Positions 10,257 through 21,224 of a stretch of DNA of 64,000 nucleotides are shown piece after piece. Both the position numbers and the translations under genes were made by a program. Under the pieces are notes generated by a model. The model was not told where the DNA came from and made no database searches. It saw nothing but the letters and a program-made list of their open reading frames with translations. The stretch's first letter is position 1, and each line of letters begins with the position of its first letter. Origin of the DNA: Cololabis saira (lineage: Eukaryota; Chordata; Actinopteri; Beloniformes; Belonidae); contig NC_084606.1 of assembly GCF_033807715.1 (NCBI RefSeq), positions 38,276,401-38,340,400 of the forward strand, given 5' to 3'.

Positions 10257-10700
10257 ATACAAGACCTATGATTTTTTTTACTTTGAAATGTTTTTTAAAC
10301 CCCCCACCACTAAAGTCATATTCCCTCACTTAAGCCATTATTAGTTCATTTCAAAAAGTAAACAATTTCTCAATTTCTCTCCAGCTGACAAACTGCAATG
10401 GCTTTTATAATATTGTTTTAGCTATTGCTATTGCAATTCACAGAAACAACTGGATTCCAGGAACCGAAACGTGGATTTGTGGTTCCCATCTTGTATCAGG
10501 TAATGTTGGATTTTTGGGTAGCTAACGTTAAACGGTCAAATCATAAAGTTCAGTGTCGTCATCACTTTAATTTCTATAACAAATCCTGCCTTGAAGTCGG
10601 ACCAAGCGTCAAGACTTTTGTAAGCCTTAAAGCTTTGCTTCGTGTATTTCCCCAGCGTAGAAATTAAGTACATATAAATATCAGGAAACTGGATTCATGG
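10257..10700. other. No recognisable gene
   Basis: AT-rich, apparently unique sequence. An 80-codon ORF at 10425-10667 has no recognisable motif and I do not call it a gene. Confidence 0.4.
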
Positions 10701-12707
10701 CCAAATATTAATGTCCATGGACCACTGGTTCTTGGTAACTGTACCAAATATTAATGTCCATGGACCACTGGTTCTTGGTAAATGTACCAAATATTAATGT
10801 CCATGGACCACTGGTTCTTGGTAACTGAACCAAATATTAATGTCCATGGACCACTGGTTCTTGGGGTAACTGTACCAAATATTAATGTCCATGGACCACT
10901 GGTTCTTGGTAAATGTACCAAATATTAATGTCCATGGAACAATGGTTCTTGGGGTAACTGTACCAAATATTAATGTCCATGGACCACTGGTTCTTGGTAA
11001 CTGTACCAAATATTAATGTCCATGGACCACTGGTTCTTGGTAACTGTACCAAATATTAATGTCCATGGAACAATGGTTCTTGGGGTAACTGTACCAAATA
11101 TTAATGTCCATGGACCACTGGTTCTTGGTAACTGTACCAAATATTAATGTTCATGGACCACTGGCTCTTGGTAACTGTACCAAATATTAATGTCCATGGA
11201 CCACTGGTTCTTGGTAACTGTACCAAATATTAATGTCCATGGACCACTGGTTCTTGGTAACTGTACCAAATATTAATGTCCATGGACCACTGGTTCTTGG
11301 TAACTGTACCAAATATTAATGTCCATGGACCACTGGTTCTTGGGGTAACTGTACCAAATATTAATGTCCATGGACCACTGGTTCTTGGTAAATGTACCAA
11401 ATATTAATGTCCATGGAACAATGGTTCTTGGGGTAACTGTACCAAATATTAATGTCCATGGACCACTGGTTCTTGGTAACTGTACCAAATATTAATGTCC
11501 ATGGACCACTGGTTCTTGGTAACTGTACCAAATATTAATGTCCATGGAACAATGGTTCTTGGGGTAACTGTACCAAATATTAATGTCCATGGACCACTGG
11601 TTCTTGGTAACTGTACCAAATATTAATGTCCATGGACCACTGGTTCTTGGGGTAACTGTACCAAATATTAATGTCCATGGACCACTGGTTCTTGGTAACT
11701 GTACCAAATATTAATGTCCATGGAACAATGGTTCTTGGGGTAACTGTACCAAATATTAATGTCCATGGACCACTGGTTCTTGGTAACTGTACCAAATATT
11801 AATGTCCATGGACCACTGGTTCTTGGTAACTGTACCAAATATTAATGTCCATGGACCACTGGTTCTTGGTAACTGTACCAAATATTAATGTACATGGACC
11901 ACTGGTTATTGGTAACTGTACCAAATATTAATGTCCATGGACCACTGGTTCTTGGGGTAACTGTACCAAATATTAATGTCCATGGACCACTGGTTCTTGG
12001 TAACTGTACCAAATATTAATGTCCATGGACCACTGGTTCTTGGTAACTGTACCAAATATTAATGTCCATGGACCACTGGTTCTTGGGGTAACTGTACCAA
12101 ATATTAATGTCCATGGACCACTGGTTCTTGGTAAATGTACCAAATATTAATGTCCATGGAACAATGGTTCTTGGGGTAACTGTACCAAATATTAATGTCC
12201 ATGGACCACTGGTTCTTGGTAACTGTACCAAATATTAATGTCCATGGACCACTGGTTCTTGGTAACTGTACCAAATATTAATGTCCATGGAACAATGGTT
12301 CTTGGGGTAACTGTACCAAATATTAATGTCCATGGACCACTGGTTCTTGGTAACTGTACCAAATATTAATGTCCATGGACCACTGGTTCTTGGGGTAACT
12401 GTACCAAATATTAATGTCCATGGACCACTGGTTCTTGGTAACTGTACCAAATATTAATGTCCATGGAACAATGGTTCTTGGGGTAACTGTACCAAATATT
12501 AATGTCCATGGACCACTGGTTCTTGGTAACTGTACCAAATATTAATGTCCATGGACCACTGGTTCTTGGTAACTGTACCAAATATTAATGTCCATGGACC
12601 ACTGGTTCTTGGTAACTGTACCAAATATTAATGTACATGGACCACTGGTTCTTGGTAACTGTACCAAATATTAATGTCCATGGACCACTGGTTCTTGGTA
12701 ACTGTAC
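10701..12707. repeat. 43/45-bp satellite array, about 46 units, with 743-bp higher order
   Basis: Monomer ccaaatattaatgtccatgg, then accactggttcttggtaactgta (43 bp), with a 45-bp variant carrying two extra G (cttggggtaac) and a variant with gaacaatgg instead of gaccactgg. Blocks at 11273-11795 recur at 12016-12538, an exact offset of 743 bp, equal to 17 monomers of which six are the 45-bp form. The same satellite occurs in inverse orientation at 33914-35216. The repeated 71-codon ORFs are artefacts. Confidence 0.97.
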
Positions 12708-12989
12708 GGGTCACTGTCAAGTCCAACTGACTTTAATTTAAGCTGATAATCGTCTGTTATCCCGTCTTCTCCACTAGTTGTAGCTGTTTTTGCCACTCAC
12801 ACCAAAAGAAGGGTGTTTATGAGAAAAACTTCAGGAATTGATAGATGTAGTGTAAAGTTTATTGATATTAGAATTAGTAAAATTATTATAATGATAGCAG
12901 TGACTGAAAATATATTACTAATGTATGGTATTATTCAGATTCAGATTACTTTTTTATAGGCTTTATAATTGGAAGTGCTCTCCACTTCC
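12708..12989. other. Unique AT-rich sequence
   Basis: No ORF, repeat or signal recognised. Confidence 0.4.
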
Positions 12990-13190
12990 ACTTGAAAAGC
13001 TCTTTGGAAAATTTGACTCCTGGGAAAATCTGGCTGTTCAGCTTAGGGGTCCTTCTTTCAATGACCTGCTGTCTCTGTGAGCATTTAATAATTGTGGGAT
13101 ACTTTAACATCCATGTTTACAACCCCCAAGATGGGGCTAAACAACTATGTGGGGTGCTAAAAAGTTTTGATTTGACTAAACATGTGTAAT
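12990..13190 (+). pseudogene. LINE endonuclease fragment
   Basis: The translation contains HLIIVGYFNIHVYNPQDG and KQLCGVLKSFDLTKHV, which resembles the GDFN core of the apurinic-type endonuclease of L2/CR1-like LINEs (known motif ...VGDFNIHV). The catalytic Asp of GDFN is Tyr here and the flanking domain is not preserved, so this is a decayed fragment. Confidence 0.6.
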
Positions 13191-14060
13191 ATGTTTATAT
13201 CAGTCCGAGAGCTCCTCTTCTACTTTTCTTCTCATTTTTGCCTTAAGTAAGTAAGTTCATATTTGTTTCTGTGCAAACGTGCATATACAGTATGCATCAG
13301 TAGGGCCTGCTCTTACACACCGACTCTTACAACTGTGGAGTTGCCGTCAGGCCTCCTTTTCACATCAGCTGATGAATTGGCGAGACACACACACACACCA
13401 TCCTGTAATGCGGAAGTAATCGCAAAACCAAAATATTCTTGTCCGACGAAAAGAATCAGCAAGTTAAATTGTGGAATCGCAAAATCATAATGATAATTGC
13501 AATATCATGTGGCAGAGTTTAGTCTCAAGCACAGTTTGGATGTCCTTTCGTGTTTGTTTGTCTGTTTAACTTAAAGTGGCCTTTAAATCAATAATTGTGA
13601 TCCGATCACAATCCAGAATGCTTTGATTGATGGATGACATGAAATCATCACCTCAGCTTTATTTAAAATACTTAGCCTGATAGTAGGAATAATTTTTTGG
13701 CACACATGAAGTCAAATGAAATCAAAGTCTCCATTTGAATAACACAGATCTACTACTTAACTAATGTTGCTTTATTTGATCACTAGGTGTCAGTATTTAA
13801 TCACAGATCTCCCACAGCTATGTATCTATGGCCTTCACTATAAAATGATCATAATAAAATCAGGAGAAATAAACTGCAAGGGAAAAGCTGCAGTCACCTT
13901 CAATTTATATGCTGCACTGAAATAAATCTAGCTTCACCAGCTGTGATTTCTGCTAATCTTTTCCTCTTCAGTACAAAGAATTAGTCTGTTTCCTCTGGAT
14001 TTCACTTTGATTTTAGGGCAGTAGCAACTGAGGCAGGAGAAAGAAACTGCCTCTGAAAAC
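13191..14060. other. No recognisable gene
   Basis: AT-rich sequence with a short (CA)n at about 13386-13400. The ORF at 13263-13490 has no recognisable domain. Confidence 0.4.
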
Positions 14061-14068
14061 CAGTAGAC

Positions 14069-14725
14069 CAGGGGTCGGCAACCCGCGGCTCTAGAGCCGC
14101 ATGCGGCTCTTTAGCGCCGCCCTGGTGGCTCCTGGAGCTTTCTCAAAAATGTTTGACCTTTTTTTTCCCTTTTTTCTTTTTTTTTTCTTTTTTTTCTCTT
14201 TTTTTCCTTTTTTATTTTTTGTTCTTTTTTTCCTTTTTTTTCTCTTTTTTCTTTTTTCTTTTCCTTTTTATGGCATGCAGCTATTTAGCGCCGCCCTAGT
14301 GCCTCCCTGGAGCTTTTTCAAAAACATTTGACCTTTTTTTCCCTTTTTTCTTTCTTTTTTCTTTCTTTCTCTTTTTTCCTTTTTTTCTCTCTTTTCTCTT
14401 TTTTTTTCCTTTTTTCCTTTTTTTCTCTTTTTCTCTTTTTCTTTTTTCCTTTCCTTTTTAATCTCAACATTTTGACTTTTTTCTCAACATTTCGACTTTT
14501 TTCCTCAAAATTTTGACTTTTTTCTTGACATTTCAACTTTTTTCTTGACATTTCAACTTTTTTCTCGAGGTGCATAATAAAAAAAAAAAATCTTCCCCCA
14601 GTTCTAACTAATATAGAAACATAAGGCTTATACAAGACTTTTCATTTTTTGTGGCTCCAGACATATTAGTTTTTTGTGTTTTTGGTCCAATATGGCTCTA
14701 AAACATTTTGGGTTGCCAGCCGCTG
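14069..14725. mobile_element. hAT MITE with 'CAGGGGTCGGCAACCC' end
   Basis: Left end CAGGGGTCGGCAACCCGCGG; right end ttttgggttgccagccgctg is its degraded inverse. Flanks cagtagac (14061-14068) and cagtagat (14726-14733) match at seven of eight bases, an 8-bp hAT duplication. The interior contains a partial tandem duplication (ttagcgccgccctggtg at 14112 and ttagcgccgccctagtg at 14284), long T-rich tracts and an 18-19-bp repeat (tttcttgacatttcaac). No coding capacity. Confidence 0.88.
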
Positions 14726-14733
14726 CAGTAGAT

Positions 14734-15685
14734 AGAAATACAACCAGTAAAAGTTAATAGGTGTGGCTGGCCAGGCTATAACCAAACCTCTGAGAAGATC
14801 AACAGGTATATCAATGATAAGAATACAAATAAGAATAAATCAAATGGAGCAGGTCACTCAACATCAAATATGTTTGCTGCGCATAAAATTAAGATAAAAC
14901 TTCACACAATCACAATCGGAACATTCTGAAAATATTTACTGATGTACATTTTATAATTTCTTGAAAAACTAAATGCCATATCAATGTTCACAGACGTATA
15001 CAGTGCAGTATGAAACAGAGTGCATTATGTACTGGAACACATCTCAGTTACCACGTCACATAAAACACAAGAAGAAACTTTCACCCACTGAGTCCTGCTT
15101 TATGAGGTTTAGGAGAATAGGTGCAGCATTTCTTTATTAAACAAAACCCAAACACACAAAACAAGAGTCCAACCCGCTGCCCTGCAGTGGCTGTTTCCTG
15201 ATGGAAGCTTCTATATCTTTTCTGAGGCCTTTTTAAAAGCTCAGGGTTAGAAAAAGGGAAGCAGATAAGACTGTAGATCTCAGCTACGAAAGCTGCCACA
15301 GATTTGAGGATTTACTTCCGTCTCAGAGCTGGTAGGCAGAGCTGACAGTGCACCTTAAATCCTACCTGATTTGTCACGCTGGGGGGATTTTTGAGGTTTC
15401 AGAAGTGACTCGTCATATTAGAAGTCGGATCAACGCATTTACATTTTACTAGGCAGTATTACGCAGTACATACTTCTTTTCTAAATCATTCCTAAATCCT
15501 GAGAACCGTGACCTTGACGACTGAGAATCTTTCACCAATAAGTACCTAATAAGTCAGTAGTTTGTGCTTTCCTTGAATTAAAACTCTAATATGTGTAATA
15601 GGATGCAATATTTTAGTGTTTTACAATTATATTTTGTTTTATTATTATCAGTACAGCTATCAACCAAATGTTTTGTTTACAGATA
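14734..15685. other. No recognisable gene
   Basis: Unique-looking sequence with no convincing ORF. A 72-codon - strand ORF at 15081-15299 has no recognised motif. Confidence 0.4.
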
Positions 15686-15687
15686 TA

Positions 15688-16015
15688 CAGGACTGTCTCA
15701 GAAAATTAGAATATTGTGATGAAGTCCTTTATTTTCTGTAATGCAAAAATGTCATACATTCTGGATTCATTACAAATCAACTGAAATATTGCAAGCCTTT
15801 TATTATTTTAATATTGCTGATCATGGTTTACAGCTTAAGAAAACTCAAATATCCTATCTCAAAGAATTTGAATATTCTGGGAATCTTAATCTTAAACTGT
15901 AAACCATAATCAGCAATATTAAAATAATAAAAGGCTTGCAATATTTCAGTTGATTTGTAATGAATCCAGAATGTATGACATTTTAGTTTTTTTAATTGCA
16001 TTACAGAAAATAAAG
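15688..16015. mobile_element. Palindromic MITE, copy 3
   Basis: Starts CAGGACTGTCTCAGAAAATT after a TA. The two arms (gcaagccttttattatttta and its complement) meet near 15895 around gaatattctgggaatctt. The last about 40 bp of the right arm are missing. This copy has no nested insert and is the best internal reference for the family. Confidence 0.88.
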
Positions 16016-16504
16016 AGTTTTACATGAGGTAAATGTATATATTGGTTCTATAACTATTGTTGTCGACCGATAACTTGTGCTGATGGTGTACCAATTATTA
16101 TTATAATTATTTTTAATTTAATTTAATTAATTAATTTATTTATTTATTTATTTATTTTAGGTTTTATTTGCGACAGATAAATTTAATAAAAATACATAAA
16201 ATGAGTAGAATGACTATTTTAAACGGCTATTGTTTCTTGCTATTGTCTGTCTCTTTTGCAGAAACTGATTTAATGTTGCTGTTGTGTTCTTGCAGTAGCA
16301 TTAGTAACCTCCGTATACTCAGCTTTATGATGCTCTTGAGATGTTTTATCAAGTTGCTGGTATTAAAAGACGTGTTCTCCTTCCCTCCTCTTGACACCTT
16401 AGCAGCAGTAGCTTCAGTCTGTCTTGCTTCTGTCGTCGTCCCTTATTTTGAAACATGTCCACACTGCTGACGTCCCGCTGCATTAATTGTCTCTATGTTG
16501 CCTG
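16016..16504. other. AT-rich spacer, no gene
   Basis: Includes a (TTTA)n run near 16135-16160. A 100-codon ORF at 16168-16470 is rich in hydrophobic and Ser/Leu codons but shows no recognisable family. Confidence 0.35.
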
Positions 16505-18136
16505 AAACGTCTCACTCATGTATCACTCTCTTCTCACTCATGTATCACTCTCTTCTCACTCATGTATCACTCTCTTCTCACTCATGTATCACTCTCTTCT
16601 CACTCATGTATCACTCTCTTCTCACTCATGTATCACTCTCTTCTCACTCATGTATCACTCTCTTCTCACTCATGTATCACTCTCTCCTCACTCATGTATC
16701 ACTCTCTTCTCACTCATGTATCACTCTCTTCTCACTCATGGATCCCTCTCTTCTCACTCATGTATCACTCTCTTCTCACTCATGTATCACTCTCTCCTCA
16801 CTCATGTATCACTCTCTTCTCACTCATGGATCACTCTCTTCTCACTCATGGATCACTCTCTTCTCACTCATGGATCACTCTCTTCTCACTCATGTATCAC
16901 TCTCTTCTCACTCACGTATCACTCTCTTCTCACTCACGTATCCCTCTCTTCTCACTCATGTATCACTCTCTTCTCACTCACGTATCACTCTCTTCTCACT
17001 CACGTATCACTCTCTTCTCACTCACGTATCACTCTCTTCTCACTCATGTATCCCTCTCTTCTCACTCACGTATCACTCTCTTCTCACTCATGTATCCCTC
17101 TCTTCTCACTCACGTGTCACTCTCTTCTCACTCACGTGTCACTCTCTTCTCACTCACGTGTCACTCTCTTCTCACTCACGTGTCACTCTCTTCTCACTCA
17201 CGTGTCACTCTCTTCTCACTCATGTATCACTCTCTTCTCACTCACGTGTCACTCTCTTCTCACTCACGTATCACTCTCTTCTCACTCACGTATCACTCTC
17301 TTCTCACTCACGTGTCACTCTCTTCTCACTCACGTGTCACTCTCTTCTCACTCACGTGTCACTCTCTTCTCACTCATGTATCACTCTCTTCTCACTCACG
17401 TGTCACTCTCTTCTCACTCACGTATCACTCTCTTCTCACTCATGTATCACTCTCTTCTCACTCACGTGTCACTCTCTTCTCACTCATGTATCACTCTCTC
17501 CTCACTCATGTATCACTCTCTTCTCACTCACGTGTCACTCTCTTCTCACTCATGTATCACTCTCTCCTCACTCATGGATCACTCTCTTCTCACTCATGTA
17601 TCACTCTCTCCTCACTCATGTATCACTCTCTTCTCACTCATGGATCACTCTCTTCTCACTCATGTATCACTCTCTCCTCACTCATGGATCACTCTCTTCT
17701 CACTCATGGATCACTCTCTTCTCACTCATGTATCACTCTCTTCTCACTCATGGATCACTCTCTTCTCACTCATGTATCACTCTCTCCTCACTCATGTATC
17801 ACTCTCTTCTCACTCACGTGTCACTCTCTTCTCACTCATGTATCACTCTCTCCTCACTCATGTATCACTCTCTTCTCACTCATGTATCACTCTCTCCTCA
17901 CTCATGGATCACTCTCTCCTCACTCATGTATCACTCTCTCCTCACTCATGTATCACTCTCTTCTCACTCACGTGTCACTCTCTTCTCACTCATGTATCAC
18001 TCTCTCCTCACTCATGTATCACTCTCTTCTCACTCATGTATCACTCTCTCCTCACTCATGGATCACTCTCTTCTCACTCATGTATCACTCTCTTCTCACT
18101 CACGTATCACTCTCTTCTCACTCATGTATCACTCTG
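16505..18136. repeat. 22-bp minisatellite, about 74 units
   Basis: Unit cactctcttctcactcatgt plus at, with a variable core (atgtat, atggat, acgtgt, acgtat) and a ttctc/cctc alternation. Because 22 is not a multiple of three and no phase contains a stop, all three + frames are open for about 1.6 kb. These ORFs are translations of the repeat, not genes. The acgtgt variants are concentrated in the central part of the array. Confidence 0.96.
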
Positions 18137-18318
18137 ACTGCAGCTCAACATCTCCCCCTGTAGTGGGAGCAGCCTGGACAGTGTGGAGGGGGTGGCAGAA
18201 CAAAGGACAAGGAGGAAGCTGCAGCCATCATGGACAATCCCAGCCACCCCCTAAATGGTGAACTGATGAGGATGAGGAACCTTCAGCCACAGACTTGTCC
18301 CCCCCGCCAGAGCACCAA

Positions 18319-19214
18319 GGGCCTGATTTACTAAGATCCTAAATAAAGAGTACTAAATTGCGTGTGCACTGAAAAAGTTTGCACGTGCTGTTGTTGTGTG
18401 TTTTGCGGGTGATCAACTAAGAATGCTTGCGCAATTGATAACAGGTGCAAACCGCAGTATTTAAATGAGGTGTTGCGTGTCTTACGGTTTGCGCCATGGA
18501 GAGTCTGGATGGAAAGCAGGATAGTCGCAAGCGCAAAATGAAATTTGACGAGTTGGAGTTAGAGATATTAGTGGAAGAGGCAAATAAACACATTCATGAA
18601 CTACAGCAAAGAAATTTAAACATTACCAAAAGAAACGCAATATGGGAGAAAATCTGCGATAGAATAAATGCAGTTGGTAAGACAAAAAGAACGGCAGATG
18701 AGGTTAAAAGAAGGTGGCAAGATATAAGGCGAAGAACTAAAGAAAAAGTGGCCTTTAATAAAACTTGTGCAACCATTTTTAAAATAGCATGTAGCAGAAT
18801 AAAGACTCTCTCTCTGCGTATTCTTTGATTTTGGCGATGTCGCCTCCTTGCCACAATAACAGCAGCCATCGGTGCGTAATGCTGGGCAGATTAGCACCTT
18901 CCTTTCCAACGTATTAAATACAGACGCAATCACAATCCCCGCAATAACTTTCAGGCTTGGTAAATCTCATTGCGTGTGGTAAATGAACTTATTTGCATTT
19001 TCCCCTCCCAGTATTTAGGATTTCTGCCGGGTACGCGCCATATTGATTATTCATCAGGGCAAAAGTACTAAATGAACAGCGTGTGCTATTTTGCTCATTT
19101 GAGAGGCGCAGTCCTCTTTGCACGCTGTTAGTAGATCAGCTTGCACATTGGTTTGCGGGTGATGTCAAGTTTGCACACGTTTTTACGCACGCAAACCTTT
19201 AGTAAATCAGGCCC
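18319..19214 (+). mobile_element. PIF/Harbinger-like element, internally deleted
   Basis: Ends GGGCCTGATTTACTAA and ttagtaaatcaggccc are a 16-bp inverted repeat. Flanking triplets are caa and taa, compatible with an aged 3-bp duplication. It carries the Myb-like second gene typical of Harbinger but no DDE transposase. Further subterminal complements (gtttgcacgtg / cacacgttttt) support the ends. Confidence 0.75.
18496..18828 (+). CDS. Myb/SANT-like protein of a Harbinger transposon
   Basis: One hundred and ten residues. After a short basic start (MESLDGKQDSRKRKMKFDE) comes a three-helix Myb/SANT-like domain with KRNAIWEKICDRINAVG and KRTADEVKRRWQDIRRR, the spacing of tryptophans seen in Myb_DNA-bind_5 proteins. 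In PIF/Harbinger elements such a protein binds transposase and subterminal DNA (family knowledge). The normal protein is longer; here the C-terminal part after about residue 90 is lost with the internal deletion, so the gene is probably non-functional. The start ATG at 18496 lies 177 bp inside the left TIR. Confidence 0.7.
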   Translation: MESLDGKQDSRKRKMKFDELELEILVEEANKHIHELQQRNLNITKRNAIWEKICDRINAVGKTKRTADEVKRRWQDIRRRTKEKVAFNKTCATIFKIACSRIKTLSLRIL

Positions 19215-19530
19215 TAAGTGTTTTGGGCAGTCATTTGTGCCTGTGGCCATTAGGTTCCACAACAAGGCGTTGCCAACGGACCACCAGACAGGGGAGGGAT
19301 CTGAGGACTGGTGTTTTTGCACACTTGCACTTTTTGCACATGTACTGGACTTTTATTCTTTTTAACAGTTTTTTTTTTAACAACTAATCTACTATGCTTT
19401 TTTTTAACTTAACTCTTTTTAACTTATTTTAACTCTTCTTAAACTGTTCTGTTGCTGGCTGACAAACCGAATCTGGACAATAAAGGTTTTCATTCATTCA
19501 TTCATTCATTCATTCATTCATTCATTCATT

Positions 19531-19665
19531 AGAGTCACTAATCAGTAACTACAACAACAATGAAGTGGTATCGGATCATTTTTGCGAGTACAAGAATATG
19601 TGAGCAGTATTGGCCTTGATACTGATACCAGTATCGGTATCGGGGCATCCATAATGCTGTCGCTT
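19531..19665. repeat. Terminal fragment of another hAT family
   Basis: Contains ccttgatactgataccagta followed by tcggtatcggggcatcc, the terminal sequence of a common teleost hAT family (complement ggatgccccgataccgatac). Only one end is present. Confidence 0.5.
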
Positions 19666-20024
19666 GTTATCAGCAGAGGTGGTAGTAACGAGTTACATTT
19701 ACTCCGTTACATTTACTTGAGTAAGTTTTGGGAAATGTTGTACTTTTAGGAGTAGTTTTGAATCACTATACTTTTTACTTTTACTTGAGTAGATTTGTGA
19801 AGAAGAAACTGTTCCTCTTACTCCGCTACATTAGGCTACGTTGAGCTGTTACTTTTCTTTTATCCCTTTTATCCGCGTACGCGTCAATCTCATGACATCA
19901 CTGAGTGATTCTTTGGGAAAAATGTTTGTTTTTGCATGTTTTGTCACATTTACACAGACTCAAACACACACAGAGTTTCTATGAGTTCATGTTTGTTCTA
20001 GTTCTGATGGTTAAAAAAGAAAAG

Positions 20025-21224
20025 TACACAGGGTTCAGAATGCATCATAGCACAGAGACAGCACTTGTTCGAGTCACGAATGACCTCCTTATGGCCTCAG
20101 ATAAGGGATTAGTGTCCATACTGGTTCTACTGGACCTCAGTGCTGCTTTTGACACTATAGATCATGGCATTTTACTGCACAGGTTAGAGCATGTTGTTGG
20201 GATTAAAGGGACAGCTCTATGTTGGTTTAAATCATACCTATCTGACAGGTTCCAGTTTGTTCATGTACATGAGGTTTCTTCAGAACAGTCAAGGGTCTGT
20301 TATGGTGTTCCGCAGGGTTCAGTGCTAGGGCCAATCTTGTTCAGTTTATACATGCAGCCGTTGGGAAGTATAATCCAGAATCACGGCATACACTTTCATT
20401 GTTATGCTGATGATACGCAGCTCTATTTGTCTATGAAGCCGGATGAAACAGAACCGTTAGTTAAACTTCAGGCATGTCTTAGGGACATCAAGGACTGGAT
20501 GTCCAGAAATTTCCTGCTTCTAAATTCAGATAAAACAGAGGTTATCATTCTTGGTCCAGAGCATCTTAGGAAGGGATTAGATGGTGTTGCGACGGCTTCC
20601 AGTGCAACTGTGAGAAATCTTGGTGTTATTTTCGATCAGGATTTGTCGTTTAAACCATATGTCAATCAGGTTTGTAAAATAGCCTTTTTCCATCTCCGTA
20701 ATATTGCAAAGATTAGGAAAATCCTCTCACAGAGTGATGCAGAAAAACTAGTTCATGCGTTTGTATCTTCTAGACTAGATTACTGTAATGTGTTGTTAGC
20801 AGGATGTCCAAGTAAATTGCTGAATAGGCTCCAGCTGATCCAAAATGCAGCAGCACGAGTACTGACAGGAATTAGCAGGAGAGACCACGTCTCTCCAGTG
20901 TTAGCGTCGCTCCATTGGTTACCCGTAAAATTCAGAATCCAATTTAAAATTTTATTACTTGCGTATAAAGCCCAAAACGGCTTAGCTCCGCATTATTTGC
21001 AAGACCTGATAGTGCCTTATGTTCCTGTCAGAGCTCTCCGTTCTCAGAGTGCAGGTTTACTCGTAGTTCCTAGAGTATCTAAATGTAGATTTGGAGGGCG
21101 GGCGTTCTGCTATCAGGCGCCACTACTATGGAACCAACTTCCAATCTGGGTTAAGGGGGCTGACACCACCTCCACCTTTAAAACTAAACTTAAAACATTT
21201 CTGTTTAGTAAAGCCTATAGTTAG
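20025..21224 (+). CDS. L2 reverse transcriptase, C-terminal 400 residues
   Basis: Open from the L2 insertion point to the stop at 21224. Motifs in order: HSTETALVRVTNDLL, LDLSAAFDTIDHGILL (RT motif A), YGVPQGSVLGPILFSLY (motif B), HCYADDTQLY (catalytic YADD at about residues 126-129), LNSDKTEVIILG, LGVIFDQDLSF and the C-terminal RLDYCNVLLAG, then ITRRDH-like, SLHWLPVKFRI and PLLWNQLP conserved in L2/Maui elements. The endonuclease and first RT motifs are missing through 5' truncation. The longer ORF beginning at 19905 merely reads through hAT sequence into the L2. No frameshift or stop is seen in the retained part, so the copy is fairly young. Confidence 0.93.
   Translation, partial: YTGFRMHHSTETALVRVTNDLLMASDKGLVSILVLLDLSAAFDTIDHGILLHRLEHVVGIKGTALCWFKSYLSDRFQFVHVHEVSSEQSRVCYGVPQGSVLGPILFSLYMQPLGSIIQNHGIHFHCYADDTQLYLSMKPDETEPLVKLQACLRDIKDWMSRNFLLLNSDKTEVIILGPEHLRKGLDGVATASSATVRNLGVIFDQDLSFKPYVNQVCKIAFFHLRNIAKIRKILSQSDAEKLVHAFVSSRLDYCNVLLAGCPSKLLNRLQLIQNAAARVLTGISRRDHVSPVLASLHWLPVKFRIQFKILLLAYKAQNGLAPHYLQDLIVPYVPVRALRSQSAGLLVVPRVSKCRFGGRAFCYQAPLLWNQLPIWVKGADTTSTFKTKLKTFLFSKAYS

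Larger units (their letters stand above)
18137..19530 (+). mobile_element. LINE 3' end with (ATTC)n tail, split by a Harbinger remnant
   Basis: Left part 18137-18318 (gctgcagccatcatggacaa; cctgaaccttcagccacag-like text) and right part 19215-19530 (gtgttttgggcagtcatttg; caacaaggcgttgccaacgg) join when 18319-19214 is removed. The end is gacaataaaggttttcattc repeated as (ATTC)n. It is the C-terminal codons plus 3' UTR of a non-LTR element, 5' truncated; clade not certain (L2/CR1/Rex group). Confidence 0.65.

Noticed and set aside
10794..12538. Seven similar 71-codon ORFs (MVQLPRTSGPWTLIFG)
   Set aside because: They are identical windows of the satellite in the - strand; their spacing reflects the 743-bp period.
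10701..12707. CRISPR-like array of regular direct repeats
   Set aside because: Units are head to tail with no variable spacers, in a vertebrate context; this is a satellite. The same holds for 4658-5135, 33914-35216 and 50646-51426.
16487..18261. Three forward ORFs of more than 530 codons with SSHSCITLFSLMYHS-type periods
   Set aside because: All three frames are open only because the 22-bp unit lacks stops in every phase; not coding evidence.
19905..20024. N-terminal extension of the L2 ORF (MILWEKCLFLHVLSHL...)
   Set aside because: This part lies in hAT sequence upstream of the L2 insertion point and is in frame by chance.
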